A stretch of DNA of 64,000 nt from Minicystis rosea (GCA_001931535.1 CP016211.1:8851703-8915702), one strand, 5' to 3'. Shown: positions 8,030 through 17,262, counted from the stretch's first letter. A program made the numbers and translations. Notes: generated by a model from the sequence alone, not told the origin.

Positions 8030-8875
8030 TCAGCCGACGTCGCGCAGATCGAAGGAAGGATCGATCTCGATCGGCCGCGCCTCCGCCGCCGCGAACACGC
8101 GTCGCGACGGCGCCCACTCCGGCGCGATCGCGCGCATCGGCACGCCGAACACGCCGGCCAACCGCTCCTCGGTGAGCACGTCGTCGGGCCGTCCATCAGC
8201 CACGATCTCCCCGCCGCGCAAGAGCGCCACGCGATCCGCGTACTGCGCCGCGAGGTTCAGGTCGTGCAAGATCACGAGCACGCTCGCGCCCGCCCGCGCG
8301 AGCCCCTGCGCGAGCCGCAGCGTCGTGTGCTGATGGAGCAGATCCATGCTCGAGGTCGGCTCGTCCAAGAGGAGCACGCGCCCTTCGCGCGTCCCTTCCC
8401 GCACGCCGCCTCCGCCGAGCTGCGCCAGTACGCGCGCGAGCTGGGTGCGCTGCCGCTCGCCGCCGGAGAGCGTCGGATAGAGCCGATCCTCGCGCTCGGC
8501 CATGCCCACCAACGCGAGCGCGCTCCGCGCGATGCGATAGTCCTCCTTCGTCTCTCCCGCGCGCAGGTGCGGGCTCCGCCCCATGAGCACGACCTCGAGC
8601 ACCGTGAACGGGAACGTCAGGCTCGTGTCCTGCGGCAGCGCCGCGCGCACCGCCGCGAGCGCCTCGATCGACCACGACGAGAGCGCGCGCCCGAGCACCC
8701 GCACCTCGCCCGAGGCCGGCTTGCGATCGCCCGCGAGCACATGAAACAACGTGGATTTCCCGGCCCCGTTGGGCCCCACCACGGCGACCAGCTCACCGCG
8801 TCCCACGCGCAGCGACACGCCCTCGAGCAAGGCCTTCTCCGCTGCCTTCACCGTGACGCCGACGCACTCGATCAT
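8030..8875 (-). CDS. hmuV: Heme ABC transporter ATP-binding protein
   Basis: 281 residues. Walker A 'VGPNGAGKST', signature 'LSGGERQR' and Walker B 'VLLLDEPTSSMD' are intact; the order and spacing match the FecE/HmuV type of importer ATPases. It powers the HmuU permease at the inner membrane. The real start is ATG 8875, in an ATGA overlap with the hmuU stop; the open frame running much further upstream is only GC-driven. Last gene of the heme operon. Confidence 0.94.
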   Translation of the reverse strand: MIECVGVTVKAAEKALLEGVSLRVGRGELVAVVGPNGAGKSTLFHVLAGDRKPASGEVRVLGRALSSWSIEALAAVRAALPQDTSLTFPFTVLEVVLMGRSPHLRAGETKEDYRIARSALALVGMAEREDRLYPTLSGGERQRTQLARVLAQLGGGGVREGTREGRVLLLDEPTSSMDLLHQHTTLRLAQGLARAGASVLVILHDLNLAAQYADRVALLRGGEIVADGRPDDVLTEERLAGVFGVPMRAIAPEWAPSRRVFAAAEARPIEIDPSFDLRDVG

Positions 8876-9936
8876 TGCATCACCGCGGCCGCGCGATCGC
8901 GCGTCAGTTGCCAAAGGAAGAACGGCGCGCCGATCGCCGCCGTCACCACGCCGAGCGGCAGCTCGGCCGGCGCGGCCACCGTGCGCGCGATCACGTCCGC
9001 GAGCGTGAGCAGCGTCGCGCCGAGCAGCGCCGCGCCCGGCAGGAGGCGGCGATGATCCGGCCCGACCAGGAGCCGCACCACGTGCGGAACCACGAGCCCG
9101 ACGAACGCGACCACGCCGGCCACCGACACCGACGCGCCCACGCTGAGCGCGGTGAGCACCACGACCGCGACCTTCACGCGCTCGACGCGCACGCCGAGGT
9201 GCATGGCCTCGGCCTCGCCGAGCAGGAGCGCGTTGAGCCCACGCGCGAGGCGCGGAAGGATCAGCACCGTCGCGAGCAGCAATGGTCCCGTCACCATCAC
9301 CGCGTGCCACGTCGCGCCGCCCACGCTCCCCAAGGTCCAGAACGTGATGTTGCGGAGCTGCGCGTCCGTCGCGACATGCATCGCGAGCCCGATCCCGGCC
9401 CACGCGAGCGCGTTCACCGCCACGCCCGCGAGCAGCATGAGCGCCGTGCGCGTGCGGCCCCCGACCCGCGCCACGCCCGCGCTGGTCCACGTCGCCAGGA
9501 GCCCTGTGACGAACGCCGCCGCCGAGAGCACCCACAGCCCACTCACCCCGGGAAAGCGGCCCAAGATCCGCGCGCCCAGCACGATGGTCGCCACCGCGCC
9601 CAGCGACGCCCCGCTCGACACGCCGAGCAGCGCCGGATCGGCGAGCGGGTTGCGAAACAGCCCCTGCATCGCGGCGCCGCTCGCGGCGAGCGCCGCGCCG
9701 ATGAGCGCCGCCAGCACGAGCCGCGGCGCCCGAATGCTCAACAGCAGCGACGCCTGCTGCGCATCGAACGCCCACGGCGAGCGAATCCCCACGCGCTCCG
9801 CGAGGATCCCCAACACCTGCCCCGTGGACAGCTCGACCGCGCCCATGCGCGCCGACACGAGCAGGCTGATCGCCAGCAGCACCGCGAGCGCGATCACGGC
9901 CGTCCGCGCGCTGGGCGATCGCCTCCACCGCATCAT
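8872..9936 (-). CDS. hmuU: Heme ABC transporter permease (FecCD family)
   Basis: 354 residues with about nine to ten hydrophobic spans and the FecCD-family features: a 'GLFRNPLADPALLGVSSGA' loop near residue 95 and a 'FVGLVVPHVVRLLVG' segment near residue 270 that contacts the ATPase. It forms the inner-membrane channel for heme. Start ATG 9936 (the next codon is also ATG) overlaps the hmuT stop, and its own stop overlaps the hmuV start. Confidence 0.94.
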   Translation of the reverse strand: MMRWRRSPSARTAVIALAVLLAISLLVSARMGAVELSTGQVLGILAERVGIRSPWAFDAQQASLLLSIRAPRLVLAALIGAALAASGAAMQGLFRNPLADPALLGVSSGASLGAVATIVLGARILGRFPGVSGLWVLSAAAFVTGLLATWTSAGVARVGGRTRTALMLLAGVAVNALAWAGIGLAMHVATDAQLRNITFWTLGSVGGATWHAVMVTGPLLLATVLILPRLARGLNALLLGEAEAMHLGVRVERVKVAVVVLTALSVGASVSVAGVVAFVGLVVPHVVRLLVGPDHRRLLPGAALLGATLLTLADVIARTVAAPAELPLGVVTAAIGAPFFLWQLTRDRAAAVMQ

Positions 9937-10883
9937 GGCTTGTTGTCCGCGAGCTCCGGATGGATCCGCGTCGCCAGCTCGCGCACCGCCTGCCCGAGCC
10001 TCGGCCCGAAGCCGAGCAGCAACAGATCATCCATCGCCACCACGCGCCCAGCCTTCCCCGCGGGCGTGAGCGCAATCCCGGGCTGCGACGTGAGCCCCGC
10101 GAGGCCGCCCACGCTCTCCAGCCCGAGCGCCGGAATCAGGATCACATCAGGCTTGGCCGCCGTGACCGCTTCGGCCGTGAGCGGCTTGAACCCATCGAAT
10201 CCCTCCACCGCATTCTCGCCGCCCGCGAGCCGGATCATCTCGGCCGACGGCGTGTGCGCGCCGCCCACCATCAACGTCCCTGCGCCCCGCGCATAGATGA
10301 ACAGCACCCGCGGCTTCGAGGTCGCGCGCCCGACCAGCGCCGTCGCGCGATCCATCTCCGCCCCGAGCTCTTTCACCATTTCTTCGCCGCGCGCCGTCGC
10401 ATTCAGCGCCTCGGCGATTTGCCGAATCTTCTGCTTCGCGCCCTCTACAGTGGCGTCCGCCGGCACCGTGCGCATCGCCACGCCCATGCCCTTGAGCTGC
10501 TCGATCGTCGCCGGAGGGCCGGCCTCCGCCGAAAGCAGCAACAACGACGGCCTTTCACGCATCACGCCTTCGGCGGCCAGCGTCCGCTGATAACCCACCT
10601 TGGGCAGCTTCCCCACCGCATCCGGCGGATAGACACTCGACGTATCGACCGCCACCACCCGAGACCCCATCCCGAGCGCGAACACGGTCTCCGTCATCGT
10701 CCCGCCGATCGACACCACCCGCATTTCCGCGGGCGCGTCGCTCCCGCGCGCGGACGCCGAGCCGCCCGGCGCGGTGCCCGCAGCATTCTTCCCACACCCC
10801 GCGCCGAAAAGCGCCATGGCGAGGACGAGCGCGCCCGCGCCGAGCCGCGCGACACGCGCTCTCGTCACCTCACGATGGCTCAC
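9933..10883 (-). CDS. hmuT: Periplasmic heme-binding lipoprotein
   Basis: 316 residues from GTG 10883. The N-terminus is basic and hydrophobic and ends in a lipobox-like 'LFGAGC', so the protein should be a lipoprotein. The mature part is a helical-backbone class III binding protein ('MRVVSIGGTMTETVFALGMG', 'LLLLSAEAGPP', 'GENAVEGFDGFKPLTAEAV'). It takes heme from the outer membrane receptor to HmuUV. The GTG is chosen because it overlaps the hmuS stop (GTGA); a second GTG at 10868 is possible. The frame extends upstream of both but overlaps hmuS. Confidence 0.9.
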   Translation of the reverse strand: MSHREVTRARVARLGAGALVLAMALFGAGCGKNAAGTAPGGSASARGSDAPAEMRVVSIGGTMTETVFALGMGSRVVAVDTSSVYPPDAVGKLPKVGYQRTLAAEGVMRERPSLLLLSAEAGPPATIEQLKGMGVAMRTVPADATVEGAKQKIRQIAEALNATARGEEMVKELGAEMDRATALVGRATSKPRVLFIYARGAGTLMVGGAHTPSAEMIRLAGGENAVEGFDGFKPLTAEAVTAAKPDVILIPALGLESVGGLAGLTSQPGIALTPAGKAGRVVAMDDLLLLGFGPRLGQAVRELATRIHPELADNKP

Positions 10884-11920
10884 TGCGACTCCGCCGCAGA
10901 CAGGCGCCGGAGACTGGCAATCACGCCGCGCCAACGCGCATCCTCTTCCATGCGCGGTTTGCGATAACCGAACATGAGGAGCACCGTCTCCCCCTTGCCG
11001 TCGAACAGCTCCAGCGAGGTCACGATTCCATCGCTCGTCGGCTTGCGCACCACCCACGCCTCGGCGACCTCGTCCGCGCGCACATGGAGGTTGAACCGCG
11101 GATCGAGCACGTTGAGCCAGCCGCCCCGATCGTCGATCCGGTGAACCAGCCCGGAATGAATCTGAATCATCCCGCGATTGCCCACGAAGATCATGATCTT
11201 GATCTCGTCCGCCGCCACCGCCCGGAGCACCTGCTCCAAGCTCGACGCCGCCACGGGATAAGCCCTCTCCCCGCCCGCGACCCCGAGCGCCTGCGTGCGC
11301 GTGAGGCCGAACTTGCGCATCAGGCCGAAGAACTCGTGGGTATCCTGCATCGCGTCCCAGCCCGCGCGGAAGGCCTCGACGTCCACCTCCGCCGCCGGCT
11401 TGGGCGCGGGCGGCGCCGGGTCCGCGGGCTCTTCGGTCGATTGATCGGGGCTCGTGTGCTGCGACACCAGCGCCTCGAAATCCGCGAGCCGCGCTTCGTC
11501 GTCGAGATACACCTTGTGCACCGAGACGCCCTGCGCATCGAAGAGCTGCAGGCTGCGGCGCAGCTTGCCATTCGGCGCCGGGTCCACCACGGCAAAGGCA
11601 CGACGGAAGTTGCGCAGGAAGAGGCGAAGATCGATGTCCGCGCCCACCACCTGTCCCATGGGCCCTTCGATCTCCACCCGATTGAACGCCCCCCATCGCT
11701 CCAGCACGGCCGACGGATTGCGGGTCATGGTCTTGACCTCACCGAGGCTCGGGAGCGCTTCGAACAGCTCTTTCCAGCGCTCGTCGAGCCGCGTCACCCC
11801 ATCTCCGCAGCGGGCGGCGATGAGCTGAGCTTCCGTGACGCCGAGCGCCTCGGCGGCCTCCCGCGGGTGAGCGTGAGGGTGCGTGGCCCGGTATTCCGCA
11901 TGACGAGTCTTGAGATCCAT
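10880..11920 (-). CDS. hmuS: Hemin-degrading factor / heme chaperone
   Basis: 346 residues in two halves of the same fold, as in HemS/ChuS/HmuS: residues about 1-150 (with 'NPSAVLERWGAFNRVEIEG', 'GADIDLRLFLRNFRRAFAV') and about 185-346 (with 'MIFVGNRGMIQIHSGLVHRI' and 'LNVLDPRFNLHVRADEVAEAW'). A Pro/Ala/Glu linker joins them. The family binds cytosolic heme and opens it to release iron, or hands it on. ATG 11920 is 23 bases after the hmuY stop; its stop overlaps the hmuT GTG. Confidence 0.92.
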   Translation of the reverse strand: MDLKTRHAEYRATHPHAHPREAAEALGVTEAQLIAARCGDGVTRLDERWKELFEALPSLGEVKTMTRNPSAVLERWGAFNRVEIEGPMGQVVGADIDLRLFLRNFRRAFAVVDPAPNGKLRRSLQLFDAQGVSVHKVYLDDEARLADFEALVSQHTSPDQSTEEPADPAPPAPKPAAEVDVEAFRAGWDAMQDTHEFFGLMRKFGLTRTQALGVAGGERAYPVAASSLEQVLRAVAADEIKIMIFVGNRGMIQIHSGLVHRIDDRGGWLNVLDPRFNLHVRADEVAEAWVVRKPTSDGIVTSLELFDGKGETVLLMFGYRKPRMEEDARWRGVIASLRRLSAAESQ

Positions 11921-11943
11921 GGCTCGATCCTCCAAACGCTCTT

Positions 11944-13053
11944 TCACTTCACCGATTTGACCCGGAGCTTCACCGTCCCCGGCACCTCGCTCGTCGCGCC
12001 CTCGAATCCATCGAAGGTCACGAGGAAGCGCGCGACGCCGTCGGCGCCCACCACCACCCACGTCGCCGGCTCCGGCAGGGGCGGGTTCGAGTTGGCCGTG
12101 ATCCAATGATCGGAGAACGCGCTCACCACCCGATCGCCGCGATACACGAGCGCCGGATTGCCGAGCTCGGCAGTCGCCACCGACTCGAAATGGGCCTTCT
12201 CCGAGTCCGCCGTCTTGGCCTTCACGCCGTCGAGCGTCTCGCCGTCGGTCTTGTCGCCGTCGAGATCGACCGCCTTCACGCCGCGCGGGCCACCCAGCTC
12301 GCCGTTGACGCTGATGGCCGCCCGCCGGAAGCAAAGGTGCCAATCGCTCGCCGCCCGCGCTTGATCGGGCGTGTGCAGATGCTTTTCCCCCGTCCCCAAA
12401 TCGAGGCACTCACTCGGCACGTCCGCCGGCGCCGACGATCCGCCCGCCGTTCCATCGACCTCTTTGAGCTCCACCGTGGTCCCGGGGCCTGCGGAGGTGA
12501 CCTCCGCATAACGCAGGCTGTACATCGCGCTCACCGGCGCGCCCTGCACATCGGCATAATAACCGAGCACCTGGACCTTCCACGTGCGGTTACCATCCTT
12601 GATCCCGTAGACGTGATAGCGGTCCCAGAGCGTGTGATTGGTGCTGTCGTAATCGTACCAATCGACGAACGCGCCGCCCGTCTCGTCCGCCAGCACGAAA
12701 GGCACCTCGGGCGCCACGTCGGAGAGGAACGCCGCGGCCGGATGCGGCCCGAACGCGCCGCCGTCACCCGATCCGGAGACGCCGCTGTTCGTGTACACGT
12801 CGAGCCCCTCGAACGCGAGATCCCATTCGGTCGACGTCGCCGGATCCGCCGGTGTCACGACAGCCGGGTTACCGAGCGTCACGAAGGTGCGTTTGCCGGC
12901 CACCACGGGCACCGACAGCGCCGTCCCCGCGTTGAGATTCGATCCGCCGGTCCCCGTGCCGGTGCCCCCGGTCCCGCCGGTGCCCGGATTCGTCCCCGAG
13001 GTCTCGCTGCAGGCGGCGGCGAGGAGCAGAAAGCCGACGAGCAATCGTTTCAT
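11944..13053 (-). CDS. hmuY: HmuY family heme-binding lipoprotein, apparently with two HmuY-like segments
   Basis: 369 residues. Signal peptide with lipobox 'LLLAAAC' is followed by a Gly/Thr linker. The first region (about 55-190) has the HmuY pattern 'STEWDLAFEGLDVYTNSG' with a later 'YYADVQGAPVSAMYSLRYAEV'; a second 'ASDWHLCFRRAAISVNGELG' near residue 235 restarts the same pattern up to the C-terminus. HmuY proteins are surface hemophores that pass heme to the TonB receptor HmuR. The ATG overlaps the receptor stop (ATGA). The apparent duplication is read by eye and needs a profile comparison. Confidence 0.85.
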   Translation of the reverse strand: MKRLLVGFLLLAAACSETSGTNPGTGGTGGTGTGTGGSNLNAGTALSVPVVAGKRTFVTLGNPAVVTPADPATSTEWDLAFEGLDVYTNSGVSGSGDGGAFGPHPAAAFLSDVAPEVPFVLADETGGAFVDWYDYDSTNHTLWDRYHVYGIKDGNRTWKVQVLGYYADVQGAPVSAMYSLRYAEVTSAGPGTTVELKEVDGTAGGSSAPADVPSECLDLGTGEKHLHTPDQARAASDWHLCFRRAAISVNGELGGPRGVKAVDLDGDKTDGETLDGVKAKTADSEKAHFESVATAELGNPALVYRGDRVVSAFSDHWITANSNPPLPEPATWVVVGADGVARFLVTFDGFEGATSEVPGTVKLRVKSVK

Positions 13054-15089
13054 GGTTCATTCTCCCAAGGCAGCTCGGCCGTGAAGCCGAGATAGAACGT
13101 GCGGCCCGCGATGGGCCTTTGATCCCCGAGCCGAAGCGGATCCTTCTGGGCGCCCAGTGCATTGAGCACACCCACGTAGGCCAGCGACCCGGGCCAGATG
13201 GGCCGCGAAACCCGCGCATCGATGGTCTGGAACCCGACCGTGCGCAAACCATCTTCGAGGTACGCGTCCGTCACCGCCCGCCAGCGCAGATAAAGCTGGA
13301 TCCGAGCCGGCAGATCACCGCGCAGCGACGAATAGACGGTGTGCGGCGGCCGCCCCTGCAAAGGCCGCCCGAGCGTATCGTCGCGCGTCCACAGATAGGC
13401 ATATCCCGCCTCGGTCCGAAGCCACGAAGAGGCCTTCCACGCCAAGTCGATCTGCCACCCGAACGTCCGGGCCGAGCCCACGTTGCGATACGTGTAGTCC
13501 TGGATGCCGCCCGTCGTCGAGGTAGGGTTGAGATCGACGTCGATGAGATCCTTGATCCAGTTGGCGAACACCCCGCCGCTCAAGGTGAGATCGCGCACCG
13601 GCTTGACCGTCACGCCCCCATTCACCCCCCACGACGACTCGGGCTTCAAGTTGGGATTGCCCGTGACCCGATATCCATAGATGGAGTGATCGAAGGCGAA
13701 GCCAAACTCCTTCGCCGAAGGCGCGCGGAAGCCGCGCCCACCCGAGACCCGAATCGTCACGGAATCCGTGGGCCGATACGCCACCGCCAGCCGAGGCGCG
13801 ACCACCGCTCCATAACGCAGGTGCATCTCCCCGCGCACGCCGGGCAGGAGCGTCAGCTTGTCGAGGATCTTGTAGGCGAGCTGCCCATAGAGCGCCGCGC
13901 TCCCGAGCGTCGTTTGCGGCACCTCGACCTGTGGAATCGTCGTCGGCACGCCCTGCACGAGCTCGGTGCGGGTGAACCCTTGTTGAAGATTCTCCACCTC
14001 GGCGCGCACGCCCACGACCCAGGTGCGCGGGCCGTCGGCGATCGTCCCGATCGCCTCCATGCTCGAGAGCGTGGTGCTCCGATTGCGAATCTCGTCGAGC
14101 GGCGACTCGAACCGATCCTGCGATGTCTGGTTGTACGCCCATTGGCGCGCGGCCGTAACGCGCAGGCTCGATCCGCCGCCGAGATCGACCGTCTGCGCCA
14201 AGTGGAGCGCGATGCGATCGGTCCGCTCCGGCAGATCGATTCGATACGTGCCGAGCTGGGGCACCACCTGCTCCGACCGTCCGAGCGACACATCCCGAAT
14301 CCAGCGCGCGCGGGCTTGTACCGTCAGCCGGCTTCCGAGCCGCGTCCCCGCCCGCAAACCGATGAGGTGCTGATTGAGGCGCGGAATCGCGAGCTCGATC
14401 GACTCCGGGTTGAGCGAGATCGCGGCGGTGTGTTGAAACGAGCTGTCGAGCCGAACCCACGAGTCGCCGCGTCGATAGGCGCCCGTCCCTTGAATCAATG
14501 CTCCCCAGGGATAACGGCCTTCGGCGCGCATGCGCCCGGACGGCCCCTGCGCCTCCGGCGGGGCGGAGAGCACGTTGACGACGCCGCCGATGGCGCTCGT
14601 GCCATAAAGAGAGCTCGTCGGCCCGGTCACCATTTCGATGCGCGACACGTCGGTGAGCGGGATGCTCGCCAGATCGATGACGCCGCCGACGTCGCCGATC
14701 ACCCGCTCTCCGTCCTCCAAGATGAGCACCCGCTGCCCATCGAGGCCCTGCATCTGAATGGCGCTCGGGTTCCCCAGCGAGCCATAGGCGCTCGGATTGA
14801 CCTGCACGCCGAGCTGCCCTTGCAGAGCCTCACCCACGTTGGTGGCGCCGCGCCGCTCGGCCTCTTCGCGGGTCACGACGTCGGTGCGAATCGTGGCGCG
14901 TTGGGTGCTCTCCGGCGTGCGCGTGCCGGTGACCACCACTTCGATGGGCGCGCGCGGGCGCTTCGGCGGCTCGGCCTTCTTGGCCTCACCATCGCGCTTC
15001 GGCGGCGGCGCGCTGGGCTCGTCCGCCTGCGCCGCGCGGCTCACGAGCGCGAGCCCCACGAGCAGCCACGGGAGCGCTCTCCCTTTCAC
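13050..15089 (-). CDS. hmuR: TonB-dependent heme receptor
   Basis: 679 residues from GTG 15089, preceded by GGAGGAG. A signal peptide (ALPWLLVGLALVSRAAQA) leads to a TonB box-like 'IEVVVTGTR', a plug domain (about 60-170, 'LEDGERVIGD', 'IEMVTGPTSSLYGTSAIGG') and a long barrel with repeated aromatic-ended strands, finishing with 'GRTFYLGFTAELPWENEP'. It imports heme across the outer membrane, driven by TonB. The start overlaps the stop of the small zinc-finger gene (GTGA) and its stop overlaps hmuY, so the three are co-translated. Confidence 0.93.
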   Translation of the reverse strand: MKGRALPWLLVGLALVSRAAQADEPSAPPPKRDGEAKKAEPPKRPRAPIEVVVTGTRTPESTQRATIRTDVVTREEAERRGATNVGEALQGQLGVQVNPSAYGSLGNPSAIQMQGLDGQRVLILEDGERVIGDVGGVIDLASIPLTDVSRIEMVTGPTSSLYGTSAIGGVVNVLSAPPEAQGPSGRMRAEGRYPWGALIQGTGAYRRGDSWVRLDSSFQHTAAISLNPESIELAIPRLNQHLIGLRAGTRLGSRLTVQARARWIRDVSLGRSEQVVPQLGTYRIDLPERTDRIALHLAQTVDLGGGSSLRVTAARQWAYNQTSQDRFESPLDEIRNRSTTLSSMEAIGTIADGPRTWVVGVRAEVENLQQGFTRTELVQGVPTTIPQVEVPQTTLGSAALYGQLAYKILDKLTLLPGVRGEMHLRYGAVVAPRLAVAYRPTDSVTIRVSGGRGFRAPSAKEFGFAFDHSIYGYRVTGNPNLKPESSWGVNGGVTVKPVRDLTLSGGVFANWIKDLIDVDLNPTSTTGGIQDYTYRNVGSARTFGWQIDLAWKASSWLRTEAGYAYLWTRDDTLGRPLQGRPPHTVYSSLRGDLPARIQLYLRWRAVTDAYLEDGLRTVGFQTIDARVSRPIWPGSLAYVGVLNALGAQKDPLRLGDQRPIAGRTFYLGFTAELPWENEP

Positions 15090-15241
15090 CTTCGCTCCTC
15101 CGCGGCAGCGAAGGCGGCTGCATCCACGAGGGGCACGACCATGATGCGATGACAGCGCCCACACTTGAGCTCGACTCCGCCTGGAACGAGCCGCGCCAAG
15201 AGCCGTCCGCACAGGCAGCGAACGTCCGCACAGGGCTTCAT
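15086..15241 (-). CDS. Com-like small zinc-finger protein heading the heme operon
   Basis: 51 residues from ATG 15241 (a TTG start at 15304 would give 72). The core 'VRCLCGRLLARL' plus 'VELKCGRCHRIMVV' reproduces the layout of phage Mu Com: Cys-x-Cys, a short beta turn, then Cys-x2-Cys, holding one zinc. Mu Com binds mRNA and activates mom translation. Here the gene is the first of the heme operon and its stop overlaps the hmuR start, the position often held by hemP/hmuP in proteobacteria. A regulatory or RNA-binding role in heme uptake is inferred from this placement only. Confidence 0.72.
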   Translation of the reverse strand: MKPCADVRCLCGRLLARLVPGGVELKCGRCHRIMVVPLVDAAAFAAAEERR

Positions 15242-15367
15242 CTCAGGTCGCGGCGTCTGCGGGCGAGTCTTCAAGCACGTCTCCAAATCCGGATGAGCCC
15301 GCAATGCGAATCGGGGCGTCGGCCTCTGGCCTCGCCTAAGTCCTCGAATCCATTTTGAATTAGATTG

Positions 15368-15382
15368 TGAAAGTCATTTTCA
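15368..15382 (-). promoter_or_regulatory. Fur-box-like site upstream of heme operon
   Basis: Read on the minus strand the site is TGAAAATGACTTTCA, which fits 12 of 14 positions of the 7-1-7 Fur consensus TGATAATnATTATCA and is itself an inverted repeat. It stands in an AT-rich island within a very GC-rich region, 64-141 bases upstream of the possible starts of the first heme gene. Iron-dependent repression of the operon is the likely outcome. Confidence 0.65.
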
Positions 15383-15483
15383 TTTAGAAGAAAGTAAGGG
15401 TCCCGTCAAGATTTTTTGGCTCGCGCGTGCATGCCCCACCGACGGGAGTCGACCGCCCCTGATTGACGTATGCTCGGTCACCC

Positions 15484-17262
15484 ATGGCGCACGACACGAT
15501 CCCGCGACGGCTCTTCAATCAAGCCAAGGCGCGCCCCGCCGCGCCGGCGTATCACCACAAAATCGACGGCCGCTACCAGCCCACGACGTGGGGTGCGTAT
15601 GCCGATCTCGTGAAGCGCGCCGGCAAAGCGCTGCTCGCGAAGGATCTGCAAGGCACGGTCTCGATCCTCGGCTTCAACCGGCCCGAGTGGGTGATCCTCG
15701 ACGTCGCCGCCATGGCCACCGGCGGCGCGCCCGCGGGCATCTACACCACCTGTTCGGCGGAGGAGGTGCGTTACATCGTCAACCACTCCGAGTCGAAGGT
15801 GGTGCTCGTCGAGAACGAGTCTCAATGGCAGAAGGTGCTGCGCGAGCTACCGAACCTACCGCTCGTCCGTCAGGTCGTGTTGATGTCGGGCGCGCCGCGC
15901 GTCGATCACCCGCTCGCGGTGACTTGGGAAGAGTTCCTCGCGCAGGGCGACGGCGTCTCCGACGAGCGCTTCTTCGCGAAGCTCGACGCGCTCGAGCCCG
16001 GCGGTTTGGCCACGCTCATCTACACCTCGGGGACGACGGGCCCGCCCAAAGGCGTGATGCTCTCGCACAGGAACCTGACGTGGACCTCGGACGCCGCGCG
16101 CGGCCTCACGAGCGCGAAGATCACCGACGTCGCCATTTCGTATCTGCCGCTCTCGCACATCGCCGAGCAGGTCTTCAGCGTGCACGGCCACATCTCCGCG
16201 GGGTACGAGCTCTACTTCGCGGAGTCGATCGAGAAGGTGCCGGACAACCTCAAGGAGGTGCAGCCCACCATCTTCTTCGGTGTGCCGCGCATCTGGGAGA
16301 AGCTCCACGCGGGCATCACCCAAAAGCTCGCGGAGGCGCCGCGCGCGCGCAAGAGCATCGCCGAGACCGCGATGCGCATCGGCCGCGCGTACCACGGTGA
16401 GAAGAACGCCGGCCGCGCGCCGAGCCCGTTCCTCGAGCTCGCGCACGGCGTCGCTTACAAGCTCGTGTGGCAGAAGCTCAAGCCCGCCATCGGCCTCGGG
16501 CGCGCGCGCTTCTGTGTCTCGGGCGCGGCGCCGATCGCGCCCACCGTGCTCGAGTTCTTCACCGGCCTCGATCTCGTGGTCTACGAGGTCTACGGCCAGT
16601 CCGAAGACACGGGCCCCACCAGCATCACGCTGCCCGGCAACAACAAGGTGGGCACCGTCGGCCCGCCGCTCACCGGCGTCGAAGTGCGCTTCGGCGACGA
16701 CGGCGAGATCCTCGTGCGCGGGCCCAACGTCTTCCTCGGCTACTTTAAGGAGCCGCAGGCCACGGCGGACGCGCTCCAGGACGGCTGGCTCTGCTCCGGC
16801 GATCTCGGCAAGCTCGACGAGCGAGGCAACCTCGTGATCACCGGCCGCAAGAAGGAGATCATCATCACCGCCGGCGGCAAGAACATCACGCCGAAGAACA
16901 TCGAGAGCGCCCTCAAGGAGCACCCGCTCATCGCCGAGGCCGTGGTCATCGGCGATCGACGCAAGTACCTCACGGTGCTGCTCATCCTCGACGCCGAGGC
17001 CATCGCGCGCTTCGCCAAGGAGAAGGGCGGGCAAGCGTCGGTCGACGCGCCCGAGGTGCGCGCCGAGATCCAGCGCGCCATCGACGACGTGAACGCGCAG
17101 CTCGCCCGCGTGGAGACGGTGAAGAAGTTCACCATCCTCCCCCAACCATTCTCGATCGACGGCGGCGAGCTGACGCCCACACTGAAGGTGAAGCGCAAGG
17201 TGGTCCACGATAAATACGCTCGCGAGATCGACGCCATGTACGCCGGCGATCGCGACGGCTGA
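15484..17262 (+). CDS. Long-chain acyl-CoA synthetase (AMP-binding)
   Basis: 592 residues. The ATP/AMP motif 'LIYTSGTTGPPKGVMLSHRN' (near residue 178), 'VYEVYGQSEDTG' and the hinge/catalytic region 'DGWLCSGDLG...GRKKEIIITAGGKNI' identify a FadD-type ANL enzyme, with the length of the bacterial FadD15-like branch. It activates fatty acids to acyl-CoA for oxidation or lipid synthesis. ATG 15484 is chosen (MAHDTIPRRLF); a TTG upstream adds 7 residues. Divergent from the heme operon and followed 36 bases on by the flavoprotein gene. Confidence 0.93.
   Translation: MAHDTIPRRLFNQAKARPAAPAYHHKIDGRYQPTTWGAYADLVKRAGKALLAKDLQGTVSILGFNRPEWVILDVAAMATGGAPAGIYTTCSAEEVRYIVNHSESKVVLVENESQWQKVLRELPNLPLVRQVVLMSGAPRVDHPLAVTWEEFLAQGDGVSDERFFAKLDALEPGGLATLIYTSGTTGPPKGVMLSHRNLTWTSDAARGLTSAKITDVAISYLPLSHIAEQVFSVHGHISAGYELYFAESIEKVPDNLKEVQPTIFFGVPRIWEKLHAGITQKLAEAPRARKSIAETAMRIGRAYHGEKNAGRAPSPFLELAHGVAYKLVWQKLKPAIGLGRARFCVSGAAPIAPTVLEFFTGLDLVVYEVYGQSEDTGPTSITLPGNNKVGTVGPPLTGVEVRFGDDGEILVRGPNVFLGYFKEPQATADALQDGWLCSGDLGKLDERGNLVITGRKKEIIITAGGKNITPKNIESALKEHPLIAEAVVIGDRRKYLTVLLILDAEAIARFAKEKGGQASVDAPEVRAEIQRAIDDVNAQLARVETVKKFTILPQPFSIDGGELTPTLKVKRKVVHDKYAREIDAMYAGDRDG

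Noticed and set aside
8030..10075. A 681-codon frame covering hmuV and antisense-frame of hmuU
   Set aside because: Only the part from ATG 8875 encodes a known protein; upstream of it the frame is out of register with the HmuU domain and merely open.
9933..11696. Long frame upstream of hmuT (587 codons)
   Set aside because: The upstream half overlaps hmuS, which is read in a different frame with clear HemS signatures; the GTG at 10883 gives a normal signal peptide.
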